Assembly (NCBI GenBank): GCA_963782605.1
Contig: CAWAKK010000005.1
Span: forward strand, 1-64,000
Direction of reading: 5' to 3'
Origin: JBDTSW01 sp963782605
GTDB taxonomy: Bacteria; Actinomycetota; Thermoleophilia; Solirubrobacterales; 70-9
Length of the DNA: 64,000 nucleotides
Positions 9,466 through 17,318 of this stretch are shown here, in pieces. The notes beneath the pieces are model-generated. The model did not search any database, was not told where the DNA came from, and saw only the letters and a list, made by a program, of their open reading frames with translations. Position 1 is the stretch's first letter, and each line of letters starts with the position of its first letter. The position numbers were made by a program, and so were the translations under genes.

Positions 9466-9551
9466 TGCACTCCGCGGCGGGGGCAGGCCCCGAGTGGTAT
9501 CTGCAGCTGAAGGCCGGGGGAGCACCGCCCGAGCAGATCCCGGCCGACTAG
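9465..9551 (+). CDS. Possible 28-residue ORF coupled to metG
   Basis: ATG 9465 overlaps the metG stop as TGATG and the frame closes at TAG 9549-9551, just before the ABC gene. The peptide is Gly/Ala/Pro-rich around PEWYLQLKAGG. Translational coupling like that elsewhere in the window is the only argument for it. It may instead be a chance ORF in a short spacer. Confidence 0.25.
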   Translation: MHSAAGAGPEWYLQLKAGGAPPEQIPAD

Positions 9552-9554
9552 GGC

Positions 9555-10400
9555 GTGGCGCAGGCTTTCCAGGCCAGCGGCCTCCGCAAGCGATACGGGG
9601 CCACCGAGGCCCTTCGCGGCGTTTCGCTCGAGGTCGGGGAGGGCGAAGTCGTCGGGCTGCTGGGGCCCAACGGTGCCGGTAAGTCGACGTTGGCGAAGAT
9701 CGCGTGCGGCCTTGTGCGGCCCACCGACGGCGAGGCGTGGGTCACCGGGAGCCCGGCGGGATCGCTGCCGGCCCGACGCGCGATCGGCTACCTCGCGGAG
9801 CTCTTTCGGTTCCCGGCGTGGTCGACCGCCGATGAGCTCTTGCGCCTGCATCAGGAGCTGGCGGGCTCTGCGGGCGGCGCGAATGAGCGGCGCGAGCTGT
9901 TGGCCCTCGTGGGCCTCGAGCAGGCTGCCGCGACGCGCGTCGGAGACATGTCGAAAGGGATGCAGCAGCGGCTGGGGATCGCCCAGGCCATGATCGGCAG
10001 TCCACGCCTGCTGCTCTTGGACGAGCCCACGAGCGCGCTCGACCCCGCCGGACGGCGCGTGGTCCGTCGTCTGCTCACCGAGTTGCGCGAGCGCGGGATC
10101 GCGGTGCTCCTCTCCTCGCACCTGCTGAGCGAGGTCGAGCGGGTCTGCGACCGGGTCGCGATTCTGCTGGCCGGCGAAATCGTCGAGGAGGGTTCGCCGG
10201 GGCAGCTCGCCCAGCCGCGAGGTGTCGAGATCGAGACGGCGGCGGGAGCGTGGATGTTCGAGGGGGTGGGGCGCGATGACGTGCCCGCCCTGGTGGCTCG
10301 CCTGGTTGGCGAGGGCGAGCAGGTCTATGGAGTCCGCGTGCTGGCGAGCACGCTCGAGGATGCCTACCTCGAGGCGGTGGGTGAGGAGGTCTCGACGTGA
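9555..10400 (+). CDS. ABC transporter ATP-binding protein
   Basis: A 281-residue ATPase with Walker A GPNGAGKST (about 43-51), signature MSKGMQQRLG, Walker B LLLLDEPTSALD and the H-loop in SSHLLSEVERVC. The C-terminal about 60 residues form a small extra domain, as in DrrA/CcmA-type exporters. The start is GTG 9555, 3 nt after the small ORF. It overlaps the permease gene as GTGA, so the two are co-translated as an ABC-2 type export system. The substrate cannot be told. Confidence 0.93.
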   Translation: MAQAFQASGLRKRYGATEALRGVSLEVGEGEVVGLLGPNGAGKSTLAKIACGLVRPTDGEAWVTGSPAGSLPARRAIGYLAELFRFPAWSTADELLRLHQELAGSAGGANERRELLALVGLEQAAATRVGDMSKGMQQRLGIAQAMIGSPRLLLLDEPTSALDPAGRRVVRRLLTELRERGIAVLLSSHLLSEVERVCDRVAILLAGEIVEEGSPGQLAQPRGVEIETAAGAWMFEGVGRDDVPALVARLVGEGEQVYGVRVLASTLEDAYLEAVGEEVST

Positions 10401-11254
10401 ACGCCGCGCTCGCCGTCATGCGCCATCAGCTCGCCGAGAGCCTGCGCCGGCGGGTGTTCCTGGTCGTCTTCGCGCTGACGGTGGCCTTCCTCGTCCTCTA
10501 CTCGCTCGGTGCGCATTTCGCTTTTCGCGACATCCGAGGTTTCGCCGGCTTCGACCCCGCCATCCTCGATCCGCGAGCATTCGTAGGCGCCACGATCTTC
10601 GGCCTCGCCATGTTCGCGACGCTTTTTCTGGGCGCCGTGCTTGCCGTGTTCCTGACAATTGGCGTCGTCCGCGGGGACGCGGAGACCGGCCTCTTGCAGC
10701 CGCTCGTCGTGCGCCCGCTCGGGCGGGGCGTGATGCTCGTAGCGCGATTCGCGGGCGCCGCACTGGCGGCCTCGATCTACGTGCTGGCCGTCTACGCGAT
10801 CGCGATGGTGATCACGTGGCTCGCGGGTGAGTGGACGCCGGATCACCTTCTCCTGCCCGGTTTGGCGCTGGCGCTGGGGGTCACGATCATCGCTGCGATC
10901 TCCGTGCTCGCATCCACGGTCATGACCTCGACGGCCCAGGGGATCACGGTCTTCATGATCTTCGGCGCCGGCCTGACCGCGGGTCTCTTGGGTCAGATCG
11001 GCAAGGCTGTGGGCTCCCCGAAGCTGGAGTCGATCGCGAACGCGACCGCTCTGGCACTGCCGTTCGAGGCGCTCTACCAGGCCGGGCTTCACCTGCTCTT
11101 CTCGGACACGAGTGGCCTCGCGCGCACGGCGGTCGAGCTGGGTCCCTTCGGGGGTTCGGCGCAGAGCGGGCCGGGGCTGATCGTATGGGCAGCCGTCTAT
11201 GTGGCGGGCGTGGTCGCCCTCGCGATCTGGTCGTTCTCGCGGCGCGACCTCTAG
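10397..11254 (+). CDS. ABC-2 type transporter permease
   Basis: A 285-residue integral membrane protein with about six hydrophobic segments: VFLVVFALTVAFLVLYSLG, ATIFGLAMFATLFLGAVLAV, AASIYVLAVYAIAMVITWLA, ALALGVTIIAAISVLASTVM, GITVFMIFGAGLTAGLL and a final helix near residue 265. VVRGDAETGLLQPLVVRPLG matches the conserved cytosolic segment of ABC-2 permeases. The GTG start overlaps the ATPase stop. Together they form an exporter with one ATPase and one permease, probably working as dimers. Confidence 0.9.
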   Translation: MNAALAVMRHQLAESLRRRVFLVVFALTVAFLVLYSLGAHFAFRDIRGFAGFDPAILDPRAFVGATIFGLAMFATLFLGAVLAVFLTIGVVRGDAETGLLQPLVVRPLGRGVMLVARFAGAALAASIYVLAVYAIAMVITWLAGEWTPDHLLLPGLALALGVTIIAAISVLASTVMTSTAQGITVFMIFGAGLTAGLLGQIGKAVGSPKLESIANATALALPFEALYQAGLHLLFSDTSGLARTAVELGPFGGSAQSGPGLIVWAAVYVAGVVALAIWSFSRRDL

Positions 11255-11286
11255 CCCAGCTCGGATCCGAGGTCCAGAGGCGCTCC

Positions 11287-11292
11287 TAGACT
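11287..11292 (+). promoter_or_regulatory. -10 box (TAGACT), leaderless, for tatD
   Basis: TAGACT ends 6 nt before GTG 11299. It gives the tatD-ksgA-ispE group its own promoter 33 nt after the permease stop. Confidence 0.6.
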
Positions 11293-11298
11293 CACCGC

Positions 11299-12072
11299 GT
11301 GGTCGATACCCATGCCCATCTGGGCCTCTGCGAGGGCGACGACGCCGAGCTGGTGGCTGCGGCGCGCGCGGCCGGGGTGCGTCGCATCCTCACCGTGGGC
11401 CTGGGTGAGGAATCGAATCCGCAGGCGGTGGCCGCGGCGGAGCGGTTCGAAGAGGTCTTCGCGTGCGTGGGGCGCCATCCCAACTCGGCCGCCGGCTTCG
11501 ACGACGGCGCTGCTCAGCTGATCGAGGAGCTCGCGCGAGCTCCAGCCGTGACCGCGGTGGGTGAGACCGGGCTCGACTACTTCCGCCACCGCTCTCCGCG
11601 CGATGACCAGCGGCGGGCGTTCAGGGCGCAGATCGAGATCGCGCGGCGGGTCGAGAAGCCGCTCGTGATCCATATGCGCTCAGGCGACGGTCCCGAGAAC
11701 GATGCGGTGGACGAGGCGCTCGCGATCCTCGCGAGCGAGGCCGCGGGCGTGACGGTGATCCTCCACTGCTTCTCGGCCCCGGCGAGGCGCGTGGCGGAGG
11801 CCGCCGAGCGGGGGTGGTATTGCTCGTTCGCCGGCAACGTCACCTATCCGAAGGCCCGGGAGCTCCGCGAGGCTGCTCGGCTCGTGCCCGAGGAGCTCCT
11901 GCTGGTGGAGACGGATTCACCGTTCCTCGCACCACAGCCGGTGCGCGGGAAGCCCAACGAGCCGGCAAACGTCGTTGAGACCGCTGAGGTCGTGGCCGGC
12001 GAGCGGGGGGTCTCGTACGGCGAGCTGGAGGCGGCGGTTGAGGTGAATTCCGCGCGGGTGTTCGGGTGGTGA
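11299..12072 (+). CDS. tatD: TatD family metal-dependent hydrolase (DNase)
   Basis: A 257-residue amidohydrolase-fold nuclease; family members are Mg-dependent 3'-5' DNases/RNases. Metal-binding motifs: DTHAHL at the N-terminus, GETGLDY, LVIHMR, ILHCFS and VETDSPFLAP. The NEPANV segment near the end is also typical. The GTG start is supported by the leaderless box at 11287. Its stop overlaps the ksgA ATG (TGATG). The tatD-ksgA-ispE order matches mycobacteria, except that no rpfB-like gene separates tatD and ksgA here. Confidence 0.93.
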   Translation: MVDTHAHLGLCEGDDAELVAAARAAGVRRILTVGLGEESNPQAVAAAERFEEVFACVGRHPNSAAGFDDGAAQLIEELARAPAVTAVGETGLDYFRHRSPRDDQRRAFRAQIEIARRVEKPLVIHMRSGDGPENDAVDEALAILASEAAGVTVILHCFSAPARRVAEAAERGWYCSFAGNVTYPKARELREAARLVPEELLLVETDSPFLAPQPVRGKPNEPANVVETAEVVAGERGVSYGELEAAVEVNSARVFGW

Positions 12073-12845
12073 TGGCTGCCCGGCTCGGCCAGAACTTTCT
12101 CGCCGACACAAACCTGCTCGACGCCATCGCCCGCTCGGCGGAGCTCTCGGCCGAGGACGTGGTTTTGGAGATCGGTGGTGGCGAGGGGGTATTGACACGG
12201 CGGGTTGCGCCGGCGGCCGCACGCGTATGGGTGGTCGAGCTCGACCGCCGGCTCGAGGCCGCGCTCGCCGCGGTGGCAACCGAACACCCGAACGTCGAGG
12301 TGGTCTGGGGCGATGCGATGCGGGTGGACCTCGCCCGCCTTGACCCGGCGCCGACCAAGGTCGTCTCGAACCTGCCCTACTCGATCGCGACCCCGGTGAT
12401 CCTGAGGACGATCGCCGAGCTGCCGAGCGTCGGGGCCTGGACGGTGATGGTCCAGCGCGAGATCGCCGATCGGCTGCGGGCGGCGCCCGGCTCGAAGACC
12501 TACGGCGCTCCCAGCGTCCTCGTGCAGCACGCGTGCGCGGTCGGGATGCTGCGGGCGGTCGACCGGGCGGTGTTCACACCACGGCCGCGGGTGGACTCGG
12601 CTCTCTTGGCGCTGAGGCGCACCGGCCCGGCCGCGTCTCCGCAGCTTGTGGCCCTGGTGCGAGGGGCGTTTGCCCACCGGCGCAAGACGCTCGCCGGATC
12701 GGTGGAGCTGGCGGGAGGGCCGCAGCGGCCGGAGGTGCGGGCCGCGCTCGAGGAGGTGGAGCTCTCCCCGGCTGCTCGCGCGGAGTCGCTTCGGCCGGGT
12801 GACTTCGTCCGCCTGTGCGAGCGGTTGGATTTGGGAACGACGTGA
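12072..12845 (+). CDS. ksgA: 16S rRNA dimethyladenosine transferase
   Basis: KsgA/RsmA dimethylates the two adjacent adenines in the 3' terminal helix of 16S rRNA using S-adenosylmethionine. The 257-residue protein shows RLGQNFL at the start, the SAM motif VVLEIGGGEGVLT, ELDRRL, and the catalytic NLPYSI (motif IV, about residue 102). The C-terminal part (RGAFAHRRKTLAGS) is the family's rRNA-binding domain. ATG 12072 is preferred over the two upstream GTG codons because it forms a TGATG overlap with tatD, the same coupling it has with ispE. Confidence 0.95.
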   Translation: MAARLGQNFLADTNLLDAIARSAELSAEDVVLEIGGGEGVLTRRVAPAAARVWVVELDRRLEAALAAVATEHPNVEVVWGDAMRVDLARLDPAPTKVVSNLPYSIATPVILRTIAELPSVGAWTVMVQREIADRLRAAPGSKTYGAPSVLVQHACAVGMLRAVDRAVFTPRPRVDSALLALRRTGPAASPQLVALVRGAFAHRRKTLAGSVELAGGPQRPEVRAALEEVELSPAARAESLRPGDFVRLCERLDLGTT

Positions 12846-13684
12846 TGCTCCGCGCGCCCGCCAAGCTCAACCTCTGCCTCTATCTGGGGGCCGCTCGCGA
12901 CGACGGTCTGCACGAGCTGCGCTCGCTCTTCTGTCCACTGGCACTGGCGGACCGGCTGGTCATCTCCGAGACCGACGGCGAGGAGGATGAGGTCGTCTGC
13001 CCCGGCGTTGAGGGTCCCAACCTCGTCGCCGTTGCACTCGAAGCGCTGCGGGCGCGAGGGTGGAGCTCGCCGCCGCTGCGGGTGGAGATCGAGAAGCGGA
13101 TTCCGGTTGCGGCGGGCCTCGGTGGCGGCAGCGCGGATGCAGCGGCGGTGCTCCGGCATCTGGGGCGCGGGCGTGATGATCTGGAGGAGATCGCGATTGG
13201 GCTGGGTGCCGATGTGCCGTCGCAGCTCGAGCCCGGGCTGAAGCTGGTGGGCGGCGCGGGGGAGCGGCTCGAGCCGCTGCCGACGCCGGCGGAATTCGGG
13301 GTGGTGCTGATTGCGGTCGAGGAGGGGTTGAACGTGAGCGAGGTCTACGCGGAGGCCGATCGGCTCGGGATCGGCCGCGAGCCAGGCGAGCTGGCGGAGG
13401 TCGAGGTGCTCCTGCGCACGGCAGCGGCCGCGGGCGCGTCGCCGCTCGATTATCCGGATCTGCTCGTAAACGACCTCCAGGGTGCAGCGCTGTCGCTGCG
13501 TCCTGAGATCGCCGAGGCGCTGGCGGCGCTCGAGGAGGTTGGGGCGCCGGTGGCCCTGGTGAGCGGATCGGGGCCGACCGCGGCTGGGTTCTTCCCCGAT
13601 CTGGCGAGTGCCGATGGGGCTGCCGCGGCCCTGCCCCCGCGGTACGCCGATGCGATCGTGAGCGCGCCGCAGGCCTTCCTGTAG
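12845..13684 (+). CDS. ispE: 4-diphosphocytidyl-2-C-methyl-D-erythritol kinase
   Basis: IspE is the ATP-dependent GHMP kinase of the MEP (non-mevalonate) isoprenoid pathway. The 279-residue protein has LRAPAKLNLCLYL at the N-terminus (substrate-binding Lys/Asn), the ATP loop PVAAGLGGGSADAAA (about residues 84-98) and the C-terminal GHMP motif VSGSGPTAAGFF. ATG 12845 overlaps the ksgA stop as TGATG. This shows that isoprenoids are made by the MEP route. No other MEP gene lies in the window. Confidence 0.95.
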   Translation: MLRAPAKLNLCLYLGAARDDGLHELRSLFCPLALADRLVISETDGEEDEVVCPGVEGPNLVAVALEALRARGWSSPPLRVEIEKRIPVAAGLGGGSADAAAVLRHLGRGRDDLEEIAIGLGADVPSQLEPGLKLVGGAGERLEPLPTPAEFGVVLIAVEEGLNVSEVYAEADRLGIGREPGELAEVEVLLRTAAAAGASPLDYPDLLVNDLQGAALSLRPEIAEALAALEEVGAPVALVSGSGPTAAGFFPDLASADGAAAALPPRYADAIVSAPQAFL

Positions 13685-13696
13685 GAGGCTTCCCTG

Positions 13697-15182
13697 ATGC
13701 AGCTTCCGAAGACCAAGACCGAGCGGATCCGATTCATCGTCATCGCCCTGGCGATCGGGGTCGGCGGCTGGTTCATCTCGCACCAGTTCGAGTCGCTCGA
13801 CCTCGAGGAGCTGCTGAAGGACGTCTCGGAGACCCTTGGGGCATGGACCTACGCGATCGCCGGGGTGCTCGCATTCTTGGAGACGGGGGCCTTCGTCGGG
13901 CTCGTGGTGCCCGGCGAGACGTTCGTGATCCTGGCGGGGGCGGTTGCCGGGCAGGGCGCGACGGACGTCTTCGTGACGGTGGCGATCGTGTGGTTCTGCG
14001 CCTGGGCGGGCGACACCACGAGCTTCTTCATCGGGCGCAAGCTGGGGCGCGGGTTCATCCTCGAGCACGGCCCGAAGCTGAGGATCACCGAGGAGCGTTT
14101 CAAGCAGGTCGAGGGCTACTTCGACCGGCATGGTGGCAAGACGATCCTGGTCGGGCGGTTCATCGGCCTGGTACGCGCGCTGGCGCCGTTCGTCGCCGGG
14201 AGCTCGGGGATGGAATACCGGCGCTTCGTCCCCTACAGCGTGCTCGGGACCGGCCTTTGGGCCGGCGTGTTCACGTTCCTCGGCTACTTCGGATCGCAGT
14301 CGATCGAGGAGATCGCGAACGTGGCGGGGCAGGGGGTCCTGCTGTTCGGGATCACGGTTGGGCGTGATCGTGGCGATCGTCGCGGCGGTGCGCTTCTTCC
14401 GCGAGGCGGCGAACCGCCGGAAGACGGTTGCGTGGATGGAGCGGAGGGCGCTCCTGCGCCCGCTCGTCTCAGCCGGACGGACGGTGCGGCCGCAGGCGAA
14501 GTTCGTGTGGAAGCGGCTCACCCCTGGCGACCTGGGGTTGGAGCTGACGGCGATGCTCGCCTCGGTCGCTGTCGGCCTGTTCGTACTCATCACGTTCGCC
14601 TCGGTCGTCGACGCCGAGCCGGGCCCCACGCCCGGGAGATCAGACGGCACTCGACGTGGCCGCGGATCTGCAGGCGGCTTGGCTCACCGACATCGCCAAG
14701 GTGGTGACCAGCCTGGGGAGTGTTACGGCGGTGCTGATCGTCGGAGTCATCTCCGCGGTTGTGCTGGCGCTCCACCGGAGATGGTTCGACGTGGCTGCGC
14801 TCATCGTCGCATTGGCGATTTGCTTCACGGTGGTCCCGAACCTGAAGGAGGTCTTCGACCGTCCCCGCCCGGATGGGGCTCTGGTGGCGGTCGAAGGCGA
14901 CGCCTACCCAAGCGGTCATGCGACCTACGCGGTGATCTACGTGTGGCTGGCGCTGACGTGACGGTGCGTCTGCGACCGGGCAAGGCGGGTGGAACGGCGA
15001 TCCTCGTGGTGGGGATCGCCCTGGCGGCGGCGATCGGCCTCTCGCGCGTTTACCTTCGGGTCCACTACATGAGCGACGTGATTGGTGGCTGGGGCTTGGG
15101 CGTGGCGGCGTTCTCCGGGTGCGCGATGATCGCGCTCGTCGCGAGTCACGTGGGCGACTTGCGGAACAATGACCCGCCATGA
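13697..15182 (+). CDS. DedA-PAP2 phosphatase fusion protein, three frameshifts
   Basis: The N-terminal about 220 residues are a DedA/SNARE-associated membrane protein (GETFVILAGAVAGQG, FFIGRKLGRGF, LVGRFIGLVRALAPFVAG); DedA proteins include lipid-carrier flippases. The C-terminal part is a PAP2 lipid phosphatase with all three motifs: KEVFDRPRP, YPSGHATY and SRVYLRVHY. Reading it whole needs frame changes near 14363, 14635 and 14955; each flanking piece is well preserved, so sequence error is likely. Such fusions suggest coupled dephosphorylation and flipping of undecaprenyl phosphate or phosphatidylglycerophosphate. The stop overlaps the next ATG (ATGA). Confidence 0.85.
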
Positions 15183-15418
15183 GCTTCGCGAAGATCGGAA
15201 CGGAGATCTACCTGTTCGGCGGCGCCGCGCTGCTCAGCGTGCTCGCGTTCGCGGTGCTCATCCTGGCGCCGGCGATCGGCTCGTACTCGCGTACGTGGGA
15301 GAAGGCGACGGCGGCGCTGCTGTCGATCTTCGTGCTTGCGGCGCTGCTTTTGATCGGGGTCGGCGTCGGCGTCTTGATCGTCTACTACTGGGACGAGATC
15401 AACGGGCTCTTCACCTAG
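15179..15418 (+). CDS. Small two-helix membrane protein
   Basis: A 79-residue protein with two hydrophobic helices (IYLFGGAALLSVLAFAVLIL and ATAALLSIFVLAALLLIGVG) joined by a short polar loop (GSYSRTWEKA). It overlaps the DedA-PAP2 stop by 4 bp, so it is probably co-translated and may be a small partner of that membrane enzyme. No family recognised. Confidence 0.75.
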   Translation: MSFAKIGTEIYLFGGAALLSVLAFAVLILAPAIGSYSRTWEKATAALLSIFVLAALLLIGVGVGVLIVYYWDEINGLFT

Positions 15419-15452
15419 CTGGGGACCAGGTTTGCCCGGCTGGTGGCCCGCC

Positions 15453-15458
15453 TAGACT
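15453..15458 (+). promoter_or_regulatory. -10 box (TAGACT), leaderless
   Basis: TAGACT ends 6 nt before GTG 15465, which makes GTG 15465 a better start for the PucR-type gene than the in-frame TTG 15459. Confidence 0.6.
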
Positions 15459-15464
15459 TTGCCG

Positions 15465-16706
15465 GTGCCACCGAAGCCGGCGGAGAAGCCAGTCGCTGCG
15501 AGTCAGGCTGAGGCGGGGACCCTCGAGGAGCTCTCCGAGGCGATCGAGTCGGGAGCCGGGCTGCCCACCGTCGCGCGTGCCGCTGCCAAGGCGCTGGGGG
15601 CGAGCGTTGCTCTAATCGACCGATCGAGCGCGGTGCTGGCGGTGGCCGCGACGTCTTCGGCGGAGGAGTCGAAGCTGCTCGCGGGCGAGAGCTCGGTGAC
15701 CTCGGGGGAGCTGCGAGTGGCGGATGCGGTCGTCGGCGAGCTCCGCTACCGCCCCCGTGGACCGGAGCCGGCGCCGACGCTCCTGCGGATGGTCTCGACT
15801 TTGGTGGCGCTCGAGCTGGAGCGGTCGCGGGCGCCCGACTGGGCGTCTGATGAGGCGGCGGGTGAGTTCGTGCGAGCGTTGCTGGCGCGCCGGGTCACGG
15901 ACCGCGGGGACATCGTGGCGCGGGCGGCCGAGCTGGGTGCTGACGTCGAGGCGGGGGCGGGGGTCCTGATCGCGCGTGCGACTCCACATGTGGCGCAGTC
16001 GGGCGATTGGCGGGCGCGGGTGATGACGGTGACTCTGCGTGCCCTGCGCGGGGTGTGCTCGGGATCGCTGGCGGCCCTGGGGGAGGACGGCGAGCCCGCT
16101 GAGGTGGTCGCGATCGTGCCGTCGCCGGAGGCGAAGGATCTTGAGCGGGCGACCGCGGGGGTCGAGCGCGAGCTCGTGAGCGGGCTGCAGGGATTTACCG
16201 CCACCGTGGCGTGCAGCCGCGTGACGGGCGACCCGGTCGATCTCTATCGAGCGGGCAAGGAGGCGTTGCTCGCGGCCAATGTGGCGGAGGCGGAGGGACA
16301 CCCGACGCTGGCGTTCGAGGCGACGGGGTCGTACAGGCTGTTGCTGCCGGCGATGAGCGAGGACCCGGGGGAGTTGGAGCGGTTCTACGAGGAGACGGTT
16401 GCGCCCCTGTCCGCTTACGACGAGCAGTATGAGACGGAGCTCGTGAACACGATCGAGGCCTATCTGGAGCAGGACGGGAACGTGACGCCGACGGCCGAGC
16501 AGCTCTTCACGCATCGGCACACGGTTCGGTATCGGCTCGAGCGGGTGAAGGAGCTGTGTGGCCACGACATCACCTCGACCGACGGGCGGGAGAAGCTGGG
16601 GCTCGGTCTCAAGGCGATGCGGGTGCTGGGGATCGCGCCGCCCCGTGGCCCCGCGATGGAGCCGGGGGCCGAGGCGGGCAAGGTCCGCCGGCCGAAGGAG
16701 GACTAG
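15465..16706 (+). CDS. PucR-type helix-turn-helix transcriptional regulator
   Basis: A 413-residue cytosolic regulator. The C-terminal PucR HTH is clear (LEQDGNVTPTAEQLFTHRHT followed by VRYRLERVKELCGHD, about residues 340-380), with the usual LGLGLKAMRVL end. The N-terminal about 120 residues look like a GAF-type sensory domain (ARAAAKALGASVALIDRSSA). The middle matches the GGDEF-like domain of the CdaR/PucR group (VTGDPVDLYRAGKEALLAAN). Target genes and ligand are unknown; no catabolic operon is adjacent. Confidence 0.88.
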   Translation: MPPKPAEKPVAASQAEAGTLEELSEAIESGAGLPTVARAAAKALGASVALIDRSSAVLAVAATSSAEESKLLAGESSVTSGELRVADAVVGELRYRPRGPEPAPTLLRMVSTLVALELERSRAPDWASDEAAGEFVRALLARRVTDRGDIVARAAELGADVEAGAGVLIARATPHVAQSGDWRARVMTVTLRALRGVCSGSLAALGEDGEPAEVVAIVPSPEAKDLERATAGVERELVSGLQGFTATVACSRVTGDPVDLYRAGKEALLAANVAEAEGHPTLAFEATGSYRLLLPAMSEDPGELERFYEETVAPLSAYDEQYETELVNTIEAYLEQDGNVTPTAEQLFTHRHTVRYRLERVKELCGHDITSTDGREKLGLGLKAMRVLGIAPPRGPAMEPGAEAGKVRRPKED

Positions 16707-16714
16707 GCCAGCTC

Positions 16715-17158
16715 GTGGCGGGGGCAGTGGAGGCGAGCGTGCGTGTTGAGGCTCCGCGGGAGGAGCTGTTCGAGCGCCTGGCGCGGCTCGAGAACCACTG
16801 GGACCTCGCCGACCGCTGGGTGGAAGTCGTGAGCCTGAACGGGGCGGATGGCTCACCCGCGGATGGGGGAGTCGTGCGGCTCAACGGGCCCTTGGGATTC
16901 AGCCGCACGGCGCTGACAACGGTTGACCGCGTGGAGGCGCCAGAGCGGATCTCGGGGACGGCGCGGGTGGGGCCGAAGACCCGGGGCGCTGTGAGCTGGA
17001 CGCTGGTGCCGGACGGTGGCGCGACGCTGGTGACCTTGCGAGGGGAGCTGGTCGAGGCGGGACCACTCGACCGGGCGATCTGGACACTCGGGGGGAGGGT
17101 CTGGATGGAGCGTCGGCTGCGCGTGACGCTGGAGCGGTTGCGGGCGGAGTACGCCTGA
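16715..17158 (+). CDS. SRPBCC (START-like) family protein
   Basis: A 147-residue protein with the SRPBCC pattern: an opening strand and helix (VEASVRVEAPREELFERLAR), repeated antiparallel strands in the middle (ISGTARVGPKTRGAVSWTLV, GATLVTLRGELVEAGPLD) and a long C-terminal helix (RRLRVTLERLRAEYA). Such proteins bind hydrophobic ligands in a helix-grip pocket. The GTG start is 8 nt after the regulator stop, so it is probably co-transcribed. No catalytic residues can be named. Confidence 0.75.
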   Translation: MAGAVEASVRVEAPREELFERLARLENHWDLADRWVEVVSLNGADGSPADGGVVRLNGPLGFSRTALTTVDRVEAPERISGTARVGPKTRGAVSWTLVPDGGATLVTLRGELVEAGPLDRAIWTLGGRVWMERRLRVTLERLRAEYA

Positions 17159-17192
17159 ACGGGCCGTTCCCGAACGTACACTGACGGTGCTC

Positions 17193-17263
17193 TGGGGAGT
17201 CGTCCAATGGCAGGACTCGCGGTTTTGGTCCGCGCAATCCCGGTTCAAATCCGGGCTCCCCAG
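17193..17263 (+). tRNA. tRNA-Gln (anticodon TTG)
   Basis: A 71-nt cloverleaf. The acceptor stem TGGGGAG pairs with CTCCCCA plus discriminator G. The D-stem is GTCC/GGAC, the anticodon stem CGCGG/CCGCG around loop TTTTGGT (anticodon TTG), and the T-arm CCCGG-TTCAAAT-CCGGG. CCA is not encoded. It reads codons CAA/CAG and sits between the SRPBCC gene and glmU. Confidence 0.95.
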
Positions 17264-17305
17264 CTCGCCGAAAGCCCGCTCTCATCACACTCGAACCGCG
17301 CGCTT

Positions 17306-17311
17306 TACGAT
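17306..17311 (+). promoter_or_regulatory. -10 box (TACGAT), leaderless, for glmU-prs
   Basis: TACGAT ends 7 nt before the glmU GTG 17319, so glmU-prs is probably transcribed without a leader. Confidence 0.55.
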
Positions 17312-17318
17312 CTGAGCC

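Noticed and set aside
12500..14650. 716-codon open frame on the minus strand
   Set aside because: Antisense to ksgA, ispE and DedA, which carry unmistakable motifs. The translation is low-complexity Arg/Gly/Pro sequence.
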